64,000 bases of DNA, taken from the NCBI RefSeq assembly GCF_002904335.1, contig NZ_PPHF01000030.1, positions 248,001-312,000 of the forward strand, given 5' to 3'. A program made the translations under genes and the position numbers. Position 1 is the first letter of the stretch; every line of letters starts with the position of its first letter. The stretch comes from Amycolatopsis sp. CA-126428. Lineage in GTDB: Bacteria; Actinomycetota; Actinomycetes; Mycobacteriales; Pseudonocardiaceae. Positions 55,269 through 63,989 of the stretch are shown here, one piece after another. The notes beneath the pieces were generated by a model. It saw nothing but the letters and a program-made list of their open reading frames with translations. It ran no database searches and was not told where the DNA came from.

Positions 55269-55659
55269 ACATCGGCGGCAGAGCCTCCGCCAGCCCCATC
55301 CGCACCGACTCCACGGGCACCGGGACCGCCCCGGCGCCCGCCATCGGCAACGGCCGGGGCCTCCTCGGCATGCGCGACCCCGAACCCCCGCCCCGGCCCG
55401 GATACACCAGCAATCCCCGCGCCGGGTCCGGGACCGCGTCCAGCGCCGCCGTCACCACCGGCAGCTGCCTGAACGCGTCTCGCCTCTCCTCCGTCAAAAA
55501 CTCGATCTCCAGCACCACTCCCCAGCGGTGCTCGTGCCAAACCCACTGCTCAGCGCCGTTCGTCAACGCTGCTTCGGTGAGAGCGTCCCCTTGAGCCAGG
55601 CGCCACAGCGAAGCCGAATGCTCCCCGTCGAACACTTCGATGGTCAGCCAATGGTCCAT
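55252..55659 (-). CDS. Hypothetical protein
   Basis: 135 residues; TAATGT is six bases before the ATG (leaderless type). The N-terminal half looks folded (WLTIEVFDGEHSASLWRLA, WHEHRWGVVLEIEFLTEE), while residues 80-120 are Pro/Gly-rich and low complexity. No signal peptide or membrane helix. I do not recognise the family. Convergent overlap with the DUF397 gene. Confidence 0.6.
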   Translation of the reverse strand: MDHWLTIEVFDGEHSASLWRLAQGDALTEAALTNGAEQWVWHEHRWGVVLEIEFLTEERRDAFRQLPVVTAALDAVPDPARGLLVYPGRGGGSGSRMPRRPRPLPMAGAGAVPVPVESVRMGLAEALPPMFSEVC

Positions 55660-55732
55660 AAGTCGACATTACCGCCGCCGCGTCCTCATGGGTGTTGCGT
55701 TTCGGGGGCGATGGTGTGAGAGGGTATGGCCT

Positions 55733-56770
55733 GTGATGCGGATCATGGGGCGCCCTCGCGCGCTGGTCGCGGTCGTTGCCGGTGCACTTCTGCTCGCCGG
55801 GTGCGGCTCGGGCCCCAGCCAGGTCGGCAGTGCCGTCATCGTCGGTGACCGAGCTGTCTCCCTCGACCGGGTCCAGTCGATGATCGACCAGGCCGTCCGC
55901 GAACACCCGTACGCGCAGAAGCTCGCCAGTGAGCACAAGCTCGAACTGCTGGGCCGCGAGATCGTCCGGCAGACCGTGCTGCACGAACTGACCCTGCGCG
56001 CCACCAAGCAGGAAAACCTCGTCGCCGACCAGGCGAAGGTCGCCGCGCTGGCCGCGCAGGTGACGCCTGCCCCGGTCACCGACACCGGGCAGGGCGACCC
56101 GGTCGCCGTCACGCAGATCGTCTCGAAGCTGCGCGACCGGAACGAGGTCGCGAGCGACGTCCTCCTCGAGCAGGAGCTCGCCCGGAAGGTGCTGCCGAAG
56201 CTGTCGGTCGGCGCGGACTACGTCGGCATCAGCGCGACCGGCGACAACGACCAGGCCGCCCGCACCCGCGCCTTCGCCCTCGCGAAGGAGTTCGCCGACG
56301 ACCCCGCCAAGGTCCAGGGGGTCGTCCAGCAGGCGCAGCAGGAAGGGCAGCAGGCCCAGCAGACCGGCGCGCCCGGCCCGGGCGGGTACTCCGCCGGCCA
56401 GACCGCCGAGCTCTTCGGCGCCGCGCAGTACCCCGGCCTCGCGCAGACCGCGCTCTTCGGCTCCGAAAAGAACAGCGTCGTCGTCTTCCAGGCGCAGAAG
56501 CCGCAGAGCGCGGACTGGTTCATCTTCGTCATCCGCGCCCGCGGCACCGACAAGGCCGTGCCGGCCGACCAGGAAGCGCAGAAGCCGACGGACGCCCAGC
56601 TGACCGCGATCGGCACCCGGCTGCTGCAGCCGTACCTCGGCCAGAGCGGCCTGCGCGTCAACCCGCGGTACGGCGTGTGGGATGTTGTGGGCATGAACCT
56701 CGTGCCCAACTCCGGCGCCACCCAGGGCATCGTGCTGCCCATTCGCGGTGCCGCGACCGCGCAGCAGTGA
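55733..56770 (+). CDS. SurA-like lipoprotein
   Basis: 345 residues from GTG at 55733 (GAGAGGG eight bases upstream; ATG follows directly). Lipobox VVAGALLLAGC marks a lipid-anchored extracellular protein. The N-terminal SurA-like chaperone helix (VIVGDRAVSLDRVQSMIDQ) is seen. A C-terminal region rich in Gln with no obvious parvulin active site follows. It overlaps mazG (GTGA), so they are coupled. Probably an extracytoplasmic folding factor; in mycobacteria the lipoprotein lpqU is also near mazG but differs. Confidence 0.8.
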   Translation: MMRIMGRPRALVAVVAGALLLAGCGSGPSQVGSAVIVGDRAVSLDRVQSMIDQAVREHPYAQKLASEHKLELLGREIVRQTVLHELTLRATKQENLVADQAKVAALAAQVTPAPVTDTGQGDPVAVTQIVSKLRDRNEVASDVLLEQELARKVLPKLSVGADYVGISATGDNDQAARTRAFALAKEFADDPAKVQGVVQQAQQEGQQAQQTGAPGPGGYSAGQTAELFGAAQYPGLAQTALFGSEKNSVVVFQAQKPQSADWFIFVIRARGTDKAVPADQEAQKPTDAQLTAIGTRLLQPYLGQSGLRVNPRYGVWDVVGMNLVPNSGATQGIVLPIRGAATAQQ

Positions 56771-57699
56771 GCACGGGTGTCGTCGTCATCGTCCGCGGGA
56801 CGACGCTGCCCGGTGCGGCGCTCAAGATCCTGCGTGACGCAGGCGCCGTCTACGCGGCCACGGACGTCGATCCGGCCGCGTTCGGTGTCCCGGCCGTCAT
56901 CGAGGCGCCTTCGCTGAAGGACGTCGTGCTGCTGGCCGGGTCTCGCGACGAGCCCGCGGCGTCGCTGCTCATCGCGACCGGCGCGGAGGTCATCGAGACG
57001 CCGGTGCCGCCGCTGGTCGAGGCCGCCGAGGTGATGGACCGGCTCCGCTCGCCGGGCGGCTGCCCGTGGGACGCGGTGCAGACGCACGATTCGCTGCGGC
57101 AGTACCTGGTCGAGGAGACCTACGAGCTGCTCGACGCCATCGAAGAAGGCGATCGCGAGGCGCTGCGCGAAGAGCTCGGTGACGTCCTGCTGCAGGTGCT
57201 CTTCCACGCGCGGGTCGCGGCCGAGGACGCCGAAGACCCGTTCGGCATCGACGACGTCGCCGCGGCGCTCGTCGCGAAGCTGGTCGGCCGGCACCCGCAC
57301 GTCTTCGCCGGCGCCGACCAGGTGCACACCGTCGAGCACCAGAACCTCAAATGGGAAGAGCTGAAGCAGCGCGAGAAGCAACGTCAGTCCATTGTGGACG
57401 GCGTCGCGCTCGGCCAGCCCGCCGTCGCGCTGGCGGGCAAGCTGGGGCAGCGCTCCGGGCGCGCGGGCATCCCGCTCGACCTCTTCCCCGAAGGGACCGC
57501 GGCGGCCGCCCAGCTGTTCCGCATCGCGGCCACCGCGCGCCGGGCGGGTGTCGACGCCGAGGGCGAGCTGAGGGCGGTGGCCAAGCAGTTCGCGAAGGAC
57601 ATCCAGGCCGCCGAGCAGGCCGCCCGCGACGCCGGGCTGGAGCCGACGACCCTGGAGGCCGACGGCTGGCGGAAGTTCTGGCCCCCGCGCCCAGAGTGA
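56767..57699 (+). CDS. mazG: Nucleoside triphosphate pyrophosphohydrolase MazG
   Basis: 310 residues from GTG overlapping the previous stop. An N-terminal ~90-residue domain (TTLPGAALKILRDAG), found in actinobacterial MazG, precedes the MazG catalytic domain: LRSPGGCPWDAVQTHDSLRQ, EETYELLDAIEEGD and ELGDVLLQVLFHARV with the metal-binding acidic residues. It clears non-canonical or excess NTPs. Corresponds to Rv1021. Confidence 0.94.
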   Translation: MSTGVVVIVRGTTLPGAALKILRDAGAVYAATDVDPAAFGVPAVIEAPSLKDVVLLAGSRDEPAASLLIATGAEVIETPVPPLVEAAEVMDRLRSPGGCPWDAVQTHDSLRQYLVEETYELLDAIEEGDREALREELGDVLLQVLFHARVAAEDAEDPFGIDDVAAALVAKLVGRHPHVFAGADQVHTVEHQNLKWEELKQREKQRQSIVDGVALGQPAVALAGKLGQRSGRAGIPLDLFPEGTAAAAQLFRIAATARRAGVDAEGELRAVAKQFAKDIQAAEQAARDAGLEPTTLEADGWRKFWPPRPE

Positions 57700-57730
57700 C
57701 GCCAGTGTGACGCAGCACACGTTCGGTTGA

Positions 57731-57756
57731 GAACCGTTCCCGGACTTCCGGCGTCT
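57731..57756 (+). promoter_or_regulatory. ECF-type promoter of the sigma-factor operon
   Basis: GAACC (57731-57735) and CGTCT (57752-57756) are spaced by 16 bases, the ECF sigma consensus. The GTG at 57765 follows eight bases later, so the transcript is probably leaderless and autoregulated. Confidence 0.6.
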
Positions 57757-57764
57757 TGCCTGGT

Positions 57765-58322
57765 GTGAAGCACACGCCACTGGAGGACGCCGACGAGGAG
57801 CACCTCGTCCGGCGCACCGCCCAGGGCGATCGCGCGGCGTTCGAGGAGCTCTACCGCCGCACGGCGCCCTGGCTCGCCGTGCGCCTGCGCCGCCGCTGTG
57901 CGGACGAGCAGCTCGTCGCGGAGGTCATGCAGGAGACGTTCCTGGCCGTCTGGCGGGCGGCGGCGTCGTTCGCGGGCGCCACCACCGGCGGGAGCGCGGT
58001 CGGCTGGGTCTGGACGATCGCCGCGCGCCGGCTGGTCGACGCGTTCCGGCGCCGGGCGCACCACGCGCAGCCGCCGCCGGCGGTGGCCCTCGACGTCGCG
58101 CCGGTGGTGGCGGCCGAAGACGAGGCGCTGGCGGCGACGATCGGCGACGAGGTCGGTGCCGCGCTGCGCGACCTCGCGCCGGAGCTGCGGGCGGTGCTGC
58201 AGGCGATGGTGCTCGACGGGCTGACCGTCCGGGAGACCGCTGTCCTGCTGGGGTTGCCGGAGGGGACCGTCAAGACCCGGGCGCGCCGGGCCCGGATCGC
58301 ATTGCGGGAGGCACTGTCGTGA
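57765..58322 (+). CDS. ECF-type RNA polymerase sigma factor
   Basis: About 185 residues; GTG at 57765 chosen because it matches the ECF promoter start (TTG 57756 is the alternative). Region 2 (DRAAFEELYRRTAPWLAVRL, VMQETFLAVWRAAASF) and region 4 (LQAMVLDGLTVRETAVLLGL, PEGTVKTRARRARI) are complete, with no extra C-terminal domain. The next gene overlaps by four bases and encodes its anti-sigma factor. Confidence 0.94.
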   Translation: MKHTPLEDADEEHLVRRTAQGDRAAFEELYRRTAPWLAVRLRRRCADEQLVAEVMQETFLAVWRAAASFAGATTGGSAVGWVWTIAARRLVDAFRRRAHHAQPPPAVALDVAPVVAAEDEALAATIGDEVGAALRDLAPELRAVLQAMVLDGLTVRETAVLLGLPEGTVKTRARRARIALREALS

Positions 58323-59107
58323 ACCACGCGCCGGAGCGGCTCATCGTCGCGTACGCGGTGGGCGACGACCTCCCGGGTGACCAGCTGTGGGGCCTCGAGG
58401 CCCACCTCGAGGCGTGCCGCGAATGCCGGGCGCGGCTCGCGCGGGCCGCACCGGTCCAGCCGGTCGTGGACCTGGTCTGGGAGCGGCTTTCGGCCGAGGT
58501 CCGGCAGCCGGTCGCCCGGCCGCGGCGCCGGAGCCGGTGGCTCGACACCTGGGTGACGCCGGCGATGGCGCCGTGGCTGGCGATGATCGTGGCCGTCACG
58601 CTGGCCGCGCTCCTGCTCGAGAGCGTGTGGCACGCGGTGCTCGACGTGCCGGCGGTGCAGCTCTTCGCCCCGGTGCTGCCGGTGTTCGGGGTCGCCGTGT
58701 CGTGGGCGCGGGGCCTCGATCCGGCCTACGAGGTCGTCACCGCGACCCCGCGGGCGGGGCTGTACCTGGTCGCCCGGCGGACGGTGGCGGTGCTCGCCGT
58801 CGTCCTGCCGGTGCTGGGGGTCGCCGGGTGGCTGACCGGCACCCAGCCGGCGCTCTGGCTGCTGCCGAGCCTGGCCTTCACCACCGGCACGCTCGCGCTC
58901 GGCGGCCTGATCGGCGTCAGCCGGGCGGCGTACGCGCTGGTCGCGGTGTGGGTGGTGATCGTCGTCCTGCCGGCGTTCGTCCAGCGGGGGCAGGCGTTTT
59001 CGCTCGGCACCGGCGCGCTGCCGGTGTGGGCGGCGGTCTTCGTGCTGACCACGGTGGTCGTCGCCCTGCGCGGGCCGGCGTTCACCCGGCTCGGCGCACG
59101 TCAGTAG
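58319..59107 (+). CDS. Membrane anti-sigma factor with zinc-finger (zf-HC2)
   Basis: 262 residues from GTG overlapping the sigma stop. The ZAS motif HLEACRECRARL (H-x3-C-x2-C) at about 29-40 binds zinc and the sigma factor. About six membrane helices follow. Polytopic anti-sigma factors of this kind release sigma in response to membrane stress. Next comes the ABC exporter of the same operon, the likely output. Confidence 0.88.
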   Translation: MNHAPERLIVAYAVGDDLPGDQLWGLEAHLEACRECRARLARAAPVQPVVDLVWERLSAEVRQPVARPRRRSRWLDTWVTPAMAPWLAMIVAVTLAALLLESVWHAVLDVPAVQLFAPVLPVFGVAVSWARGLDPAYEVVTATPRAGLYLVARRTVAVLAVVLPVLGVAGWLTGTQPALWLLPSLAFTTGTLALGGLIGVSRAAYALVAVWVVIVVLPAFVQRGQAFSLGTGALPVWAAVFVLTTVVVALRGPAFTRLGARQ

Positions 59108-59150
59108 GACTTCAGGTCCTCGGGTCTTCAGGGCTTCAGGGAGGAAGAGC

Positions 59151-59954
59151 ATGCGGGCAGTAGGGGCCGCCGAGGTCGCACCGGCGACGTACGCCTGGGA
59201 AATCCAGGCGCAGGGGCTGCGGGTGCGGGTGGGGCGGCGGACGATGGCGGTGGACGGCCTGGACCTGTCCCTCGGCAAGGGGGTGCACGGGCTGCTCGGC
59301 CCGAACGGCGCCGGCAAGACGACGCTGATCCGGGCCTTGGCGACGGTGCTCCGGCCGGCGTCGGGCAGCTTGTCGCTGCTCGGCACCCCGGCCGGCGGGA
59401 ACTCCGGCCAGCGGGAGCTGCGCCGCCGGATCGGCTACCTGCCGCAGAACTTCGGCTACTACAAGCGGTTCACGGTCCGCGAGTTCGTCGAATACCTGGC
59501 GTGGCTGAAGGAGATGTCCAAAGAGGACATCCCGGGGGCCGTCCAGCGGGCGGTGGAGCGCGTCGGCCTGGCCGACCGCGCGGACGACCGCATGAAGACG
59601 CTCTCGGGCGGCATGGTGCGCCGGGTCGGCATCGCCCAGGCGATCGTCAACGACCCGGAGATCCTGCTCCTCGACGAGCCGACGGCCGGCCTCGACCCGG
59701 CGCAGCGGGTCCGGTTCCGCGAGCTGGTCCAGGAACTGGGCCGCGACTCGTGCGTGCTGATCTCGACGCACCTGGTGGAGGACGTGGCCACGGCGTGCAC
59801 GGACGTGGTGCTGTTCGCCGCGGGAAAGCTGGTGTTCCAGGGAACGCCGGACGGGCTGGCCGCCGCGGGCACCCTCGAGCACGTCGGCGACAGCCCGATC
59901 GAACGCGGTTATTCGGCGCTGCTGAACCACGAGCCGGGCCGGGAGGCGTGGTGA
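59151..59954 (+). CDS. ABC transporter ATPase
   Basis: 267 residues, GGGAGGAAG upstream. Walker A GLLGPNGAGKTTL, Q-loop YLPQNFGYYKRF, signature LSGGMVRRVGIAQAI, Walker B ILLLDEPTAGLD, H-loop LISTHLVEDV are intact. Resembles ATPases of bacteriocin-type or ABC-2 exporters. The GTG of the permease gene overlaps its stop. A repeated CTTCAGG element lies just upstream (59111-59143). Confidence 0.93.
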   Translation: MRAVGAAEVAPATYAWEIQAQGLRVRVGRRTMAVDGLDLSLGKGVHGLLGPNGAGKTTLIRALATVLRPASGSLSLLGTPAGGNSGQRELRRRIGYLPQNFGYYKRFTVREFVEYLAWLKEMSKEDIPGAVQRAVERVGLADRADDRMKTLSGGMVRRVGIAQAIVNDPEILLLDEPTAGLDPAQRVRFRELVQELGRDSCVLISTHLVEDVATACTDVVLFAAGKLVFQGTPDGLAAAGTLEHVGDSPIERGYSALLNHEPGREAW

Positions 59955-61300
59955 TCTTCCGCATCGAACTCCGGCGCTCGATCGCGCCCTGGGCCGGTCT
60001 TGCGCTCGTCGTCTTCGCGCTCGCGTTCCTCTTCCTGCTCTCGGGGCCGTGGTGGAAGACCCCCGCACCCTGGTCGGCGAACACGACCACGACCGCGATC
60101 TGGATCCGCTTCCTCCTGCAGTTCCTCTGGCCCGTCGTGGTCGGCGCCGGGGCCATCCAGGGCATGCGTGACAGCCGCTCCGGCATGACCGAGCTGCTGG
60201 CCACCACCCCGCGGCCCGGGTGGCACCGGGCGATCCGGCTCGCCGGCGCCGTCGGCGCGCTGTCCGCGCTGGCCTACCTGGTCGTGTTCGGCGTGGGCGT
60301 CGCCGAAGTCCTCGCCCACGACGGGTTCGTCTCGGCCGGCTTCCTCCCGGTGCTGGGCGTCGGGGTGCTCGCCGTGGTCGCCGGTGGCTGGCTGGGGCTG
60401 GCCGTCGGGCGGCTGCTGCCGCACCCGCTGACGGCCCCCGGGCTGGCCGTGCTCACCCTCGTCGGGACGGTCCTCTGCTGGATGTCGCTCGAACAGGGCC
60501 TGGACGCCGTCCTGCCACGCCGGGCCGGGCCGCTGGCGCCGGCGCTGGCCGAGCCGCGCGGGTCGATGGTGACGACCGCGGCGTCGCTCGACGCCGGGCA
60601 GGCGGTGTGGTTCCTCGGCCTCGCCGTCACCGGGTTCCTGCTGCTGTCGGTGCGGTCGGTGCGAGCGCGGCTGCTGAGCCTGCTGCCGCTCGTCGCCGGG
60701 GTCGCCATCGCGCTGCCGCTGTTCCCGGCGGACGCCCTCACCGCCGACGGCGCCGCCGCCCGGAAGGTCTGCGATGGCCCGGTCTGCGTGGCGGAACTGC
60801 ACCGGGATCGCCTGGCCGCGCTGGCCGGCCCCGGGCGTGAAGCGCTCGCGATGCTGGCGAAGCTGCCCGGAGCGCCGACGCGGGTCGAGGAGCAGGTCGC
60901 GCCTGTCTCCCCGCTCGAACGCGCCCAGCGCGACCCCGGCGTCGTCCTGCTCGACTTCCAGCGCAACGACGCACTGCTGACGGCGGACGCGAGCGACCTG
61001 CGGGCGGCGGTGCTCTCCGGGGTGGGCGTGCCGTCCTGCGAGCGGCCGAGTTCACCCAGCCTGTCGGACACCGGCGCGCGGATGATCGCGGCGGCGTACT
61101 TCACCGGGGAGCTGAAGCCGCTGCCCGAGCTCTTCCGGAACTGGTTCAAGAGTCAGTCCGGCCCGATCGAGCAGGCCTGGCAGCAGTTCCGGGCGTTGCC
61201 CGCGGACGTCCGGTTCGCGCGGATCGTCGCGCTGCGCCAGGCGTTGCTGACGTGCCAGGGCGATCCGATGGACACGCTGGTGCCGGGAGCGCTCCGATGA
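59951..61300 (+). CDS. ABC exporter membrane protein with extracytoplasmic domain
   Basis: 449 residues. Six or so membrane helices in the first ~260 residues (WAGLALVVFALAFLFLLSG onward), then a ~190-residue soluble C-terminal domain containing several Cys (CDGPVCVAELH, VPSCERPSS, LLTCQGDP) that could form disulfides outside the cell. It is unlike standard ABC-2 permeases in having this tail. The next gene overlaps by four bases. Confidence 0.75.
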   Translation: MIFRIELRRSIAPWAGLALVVFALAFLFLLSGPWWKTPAPWSANTTTTAIWIRFLLQFLWPVVVGAGAIQGMRDSRSGMTELLATTPRPGWHRAIRLAGAVGALSALAYLVVFGVGVAEVLAHDGFVSAGFLPVLGVGVLAVVAGGWLGLAVGRLLPHPLTAPGLAVLTLVGTVLCWMSLEQGLDAVLPRRAGPLAPALAEPRGSMVTTAASLDAGQAVWFLGLAVTGFLLLSVRSVRARLLSLLPLVAGVAIALPLFPADALTADGAAARKVCDGPVCVAELHRDRLAALAGPGREALAMLAKLPGAPTRVEEQVAPVSPLERAQRDPGVVLLDFQRNDALLTADASDLRAAVLSGVGVPSCERPSSPSLSDTGARMIAAAYFTGELKPLPELFRNWFKSQSGPIEQAWQQFRALPADVRFARIVALRQALLTCQGDPMDTLVPGALR

Positions 61301-61860
61301 GGTGGGCGACGCTGTACGCCCGCTCGCGGCAGCTGCCGGTGGCCTTCGCGGCCCTGCTGGTGGCGACCTCGGGGGTGTGGTTCCTGGGCCGGGACTCGTG
61401 GAACGCGGTCGTCGTCGCGCTGACGCTGACCACGGCGGTCGCGGTGGCGGCGATCGGGCTCAGCGGCCAGGACCCCGACCTCGACCGGACCGCGGCGCTG
61501 CCGTGGCCGATCCGGCGGTTCGCCCACCTGGCGCTGATCGCGATCGTGGCCGGGTCGGTGGTGCTGGCGGTGCAGGAGCTGGGCCCGTCGGCGGTCGCGG
61601 CGTCGATCATCGTCCGCGACGCGGCCGGGCTGGCGGGCTTGGCCGGCCTGGCGGCCACGATGGCGGGCGGCCAGTTCGGCTGGACGCTCCCGCTGGCCTG
61701 GTCCGCGGTCAGCCCGTTCGTCCCGCGGGACTCTTCGACGCTGAGCCGGGTCCTGACCTGGGCCCTGCAACCCGCGGAAACCCCGGTGGCCACCTGGACG
61801 GCGGTGCTCTTGGCGGCCACGGGAGCGGCGACGTACACCGTTTGGGGCGGCCGCCGGTAG
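61297..61860 (+). CDS. Second membrane protein of the ECF-linked ABC operon
   Basis: 187 residues, ATG overlapping the previous stop (ATGA). Five to six hydrophobic helices (for example LPVAFAALLVATSGVWFLG, HLALIAIVAGSVVLAVQEL). No known motif. Probably the second membrane subunit of the exporter. Confidence 0.75.
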   Translation: MRWATLYARSRQLPVAFAALLVATSGVWFLGRDSWNAVVVALTLTTAVAVAAIGLSGQDPDLDRTAALPWPIRRFAHLALIAIVAGSVVLAVQELGPSAVAASIIVRDAAGLAGLAGLAATMAGGQFGWTLPLAWSAVSPFVPRDSSTLSRVLTWALQPAETPVATWTAVLLAATGAATYTVWGGRR

Positions 61861-61905
61861 CCGTGCCGGGGCCACGGAAGCGCTACCGGCGGCCGCGGAG
61901 AAAAC

Positions 61906-62316
61906 TCAGACGTTGCGGATGTTCGTCTCCAGCTCCAGGGGCTCCCGGTCCCAGTCCTCCACGCCGAAGGCGAGGATGCGTTCCGGGTGGATCCGGATCA
62001 CCGCGTCGTCGAAGTGGTTGTCCGGCAGATTCACGCCCACCAAGGCCTCCGCGCGGCCGCGGATCTCCAGGCACCGCACCCGCCACGGGTTCGTCGACGG
62101 GAGGTCGTCGACGACGAACGCCACGCGGTCGTGCGTCGCGATGTTGCGGAACTTCTTGCTGGTGCGCAGGTTGTGCCCGGTGACGTCGATGGTCTTCTCG
62201 TCCGGGTTGTAGCGGAAGCCGACCGGGTTGGCCTGGAGGGTTCCGTCGGGCCGCTGGGTCGCCAGCCGGCCCAGGGGCTGGGCGGCGAGGTAGGCGAGTT
62301 CTGCTTCGGTGAACAT
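61906..62316 (-). CDS. PPOX-class F420-dependent protein
   Basis: 136 residues from ATG at 62316 with GGAAG eight bases upstream. Split-barrel flavin/deazaflavin fold: PLGRLATQRPDGTLQANPVG, HNLRTSKKFRNIATHDRVAF, RGRAEAL. This subgroup uses F420. Upstream lies a palindromic CTTGAAGT-rich element. Confidence 0.85.
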   Translation of the reverse strand: MFTEAELAYLAAQPLGRLATQRPDGTLQANPVGFRYNPDEKTIDVTGHNLRTSKKFRNIATHDRVAFVVDDLPSTNPWRVRCLEIRGRAEALVGVNLPDNHFDDAVIRIHPERILAFGVEDWDREPLELETNIRNV

Positions 62317-62330
62317 GCCCGAAGCTTCCA

Positions 62331-62354
62331 ACTTCAAGCTCCCTTGAAGTCAAG
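62331..62354 (-). promoter_or_regulatory. Palindromic element upstream of the PPOX gene
   Basis: ACTTCAAG-CTCC-CTTGAAGT (62331-62350) is a perfect inverted repeat, overlapped by CTTGA-AG-TCAAG (62343-62354). The shape resembles MerR-family operators, but no MerR gene is near. Confidence 0.5.
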
Positions 62355-63423
62355 CTCCGAGCACCAGCGAGGCGAACCGCGCGCCGATCCGGCGGTGGGC
62401 TGCCGGGGACGGGTGGAGGTCGTCCGGCAGCGGTAACTCCGCGAAGTCCTCCGGGCCGTACAGCGAGAGGCCGTCGAGGTAGGTCAAGTGCGGGTCCGAC
62501 TCCTGCCGCTGCGCCACGATCCGGGCCAGCTCGTCGCGGATGACCTCCAGGGTCAGCTTGCCCGCCGCGCGCTCGGCCGGGTCGCCGGTCGCGCGGAACC
62601 GGACCTCGCCGCGGGCCAGTGCCTCGTGGTCGAAGTCGCCCGGCCCGGGTGTCTGCTCGTGGATCGGGCAGTACAGCGGCGAGACGACCACGAGCGGGGT
62701 GTCCGGGTGGCCGTCGCGGATCGTGTCGAGGAAGCCGTGCACCGCGGGCCCGAACGCGCGCAGGCGCATCAGGTCCGCGTTGACCACGTTGATCCCCAGC
62801 TTGACGCTGATCAGGCCGGCGGGCGTGTCGCGCAGCGCCCGCGCGGTGAACGGGTCGAGCAGCGCGCTGCCGCTGAAGCCGAGGTTGACCAGCTCGACGC
62901 CGGCCGCGGTGGCGGCGAGCGCGGGCCACGTCGTCGCGGGGCTCGCCGCGTTCGAGCCCTGGCTGATCGAACTGCCGTGGTGCAGCCACACCCGGTCCGC
63001 CCGGGGCACCGGCGAAACCGGCGCGTCGGTGCTTAAGGCGACCAACGTCGTCAGTTCGTTGTGCGGCAACCAGATCTCGACGTCCTTGTCGTGCCCGGGG
63101 AGGTCCGCGAACCGGACGCCGGCGGGTGCGGTCGCCTGGGCGGCCGGCTTGCCGTCGACCAGCAGGTCATAGACGCCGTCGGGCCGTGGCGGCGCGCCCG
63201 GGTACTCGACCTTCGTCGGCAGCGTGTCGAGTTCGACCACGCGAGCCCGGGTCCGGAACCGCAGCCGGACGCCCGCGGGCTGCGCTTCGACCATGGCGAG
63301 CCGCGGGTCGCTGTTCTGCGCCCGCGCGCGAGCCGGGAGCCGGTGCGGCACCAGGCCGCGCCCGGTGCGTTCGAGTTCGAGGGCACCGCGGAAGAGGTCC
63401 GCGGTCAGGGGGATGTCGATCAC
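62350..63423 (-). CDS. SGNH/GDSL-type hydrolase
   Basis: 357 residues from GTG at 63423, whose GTGA overlaps the TetR stop; TTG at 63435 is possible. An N-terminal beta-sandwich (~150 residues) precedes an SGNH domain: GSSISQGS (Ser), NLGFSGSAL (Gly), KLGINVVN (Asn) and PDDLHPS (Asp/His). No signal peptide. Esterase acting on small acyl or acetyl esters is likely. Coupled to the TetR gene. Confidence 0.85.
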   Translation of the reverse strand: MIDIPLTADLFRGALELERTGRGLVPHRLPARARAQNSDPRLAMVEAQPAGVRLRFRTRARVVELDTLPTKVEYPGAPPRPDGVYDLLVDGKPAAQATAPAGVRFADLPGHDKDVEIWLPHNELTTLVALSTDAPVSPVPRADRVWLHHGSSISQGSNAASPATTWPALAATAAGVELVNLGFSGSALLDPFTARALRDTPAGLISVKLGINVVNADLMRLRAFGPAVHGFLDTIRDGHPDTPLVVVSPLYCPIHEQTPGPGDFDHEALARGEVRFRATGDPAERAAGKLTLEVIRDELARIVAQRQESDPHLTYLDGLSLYGPEDFAELPLPDDLHPSPAAHRRIGARFASLVLGA

Positions 63424-63989
63424 GACCGTGGCCAATCACGCAGGAGGGAATCGAGGACGGCGAGGATGCGGACCCAGCTTTCGGGCGCGGCGGGCGAGCT
63501 GTGGTCGAACCCGCCCTGGGTTTCGAGGCTGATGAACCCCTGGAAGACGCTGCCCAGCAGCCGCACGGCGTGGGTCTCGTCCGGCCCCGTCAGGGCGTAG
63601 CCGCGGAGGATCGCGCGCATCATTTCGGCGTGCCGGAAGCCGGCGCTCGCCGCGGCGGTCTCCGGATCGAGCCGCAGCTGTGCGGCGGCGTACCGGCCGG
63701 GGTGCTCGCGGGCGTAGTCGCGGTAGACGTCGGCGAAGGCGACGAGCGCGTCTCGCCCGGCCCGGCCCGCGAGGGCGGCCGCGGCCTGGTCGGCGAGCTC
63801 GTCCAGCGCCAGCAGCGCGACCTTCGTCCGCAGGTCGTGCGCGTTCTTGACGTGCGAATACAGGCTGGCGACCTGGACGCCGAGCCGCCGGGCCAGCTCC
63901 GACGGCGTCACCCGGTCGAAGCCCGCCTCATCGGCCAGCTCCGCGCCGGCGCGCACCACGCGTTCGGTGGTCAATCCTGCCCGAGCCAT
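63420..63989 (-). CDS. TetR-family transcriptional regulator
   Basis: 189 residues. HTH DRVTPSELARRLGVQVASLY at about 24-43, then a C-terminal domain with FADVYRDYAREHPGRY of the WHG-like type. The SGNH hydrolase gene overlaps its stop, so it may control that enzyme. The promoter lies at or beyond the window edge. Confidence 0.87.
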   Translation of the reverse strand: MARAGLTTERVVRAGAELADEAGFDRVTPSELARRLGVQVASLYSHVKNAHDLRTKVALLALDELADQAAAALAGRAGRDALVAFADVYRDYAREHPGRYAAAQLRLDPETAAASAGFRHAEMMRAILRGYALTGPDETHAVRLLGSVFQGFISLETQGGFDHSSPAAPESWVRILAVLDSLLRDWPRS

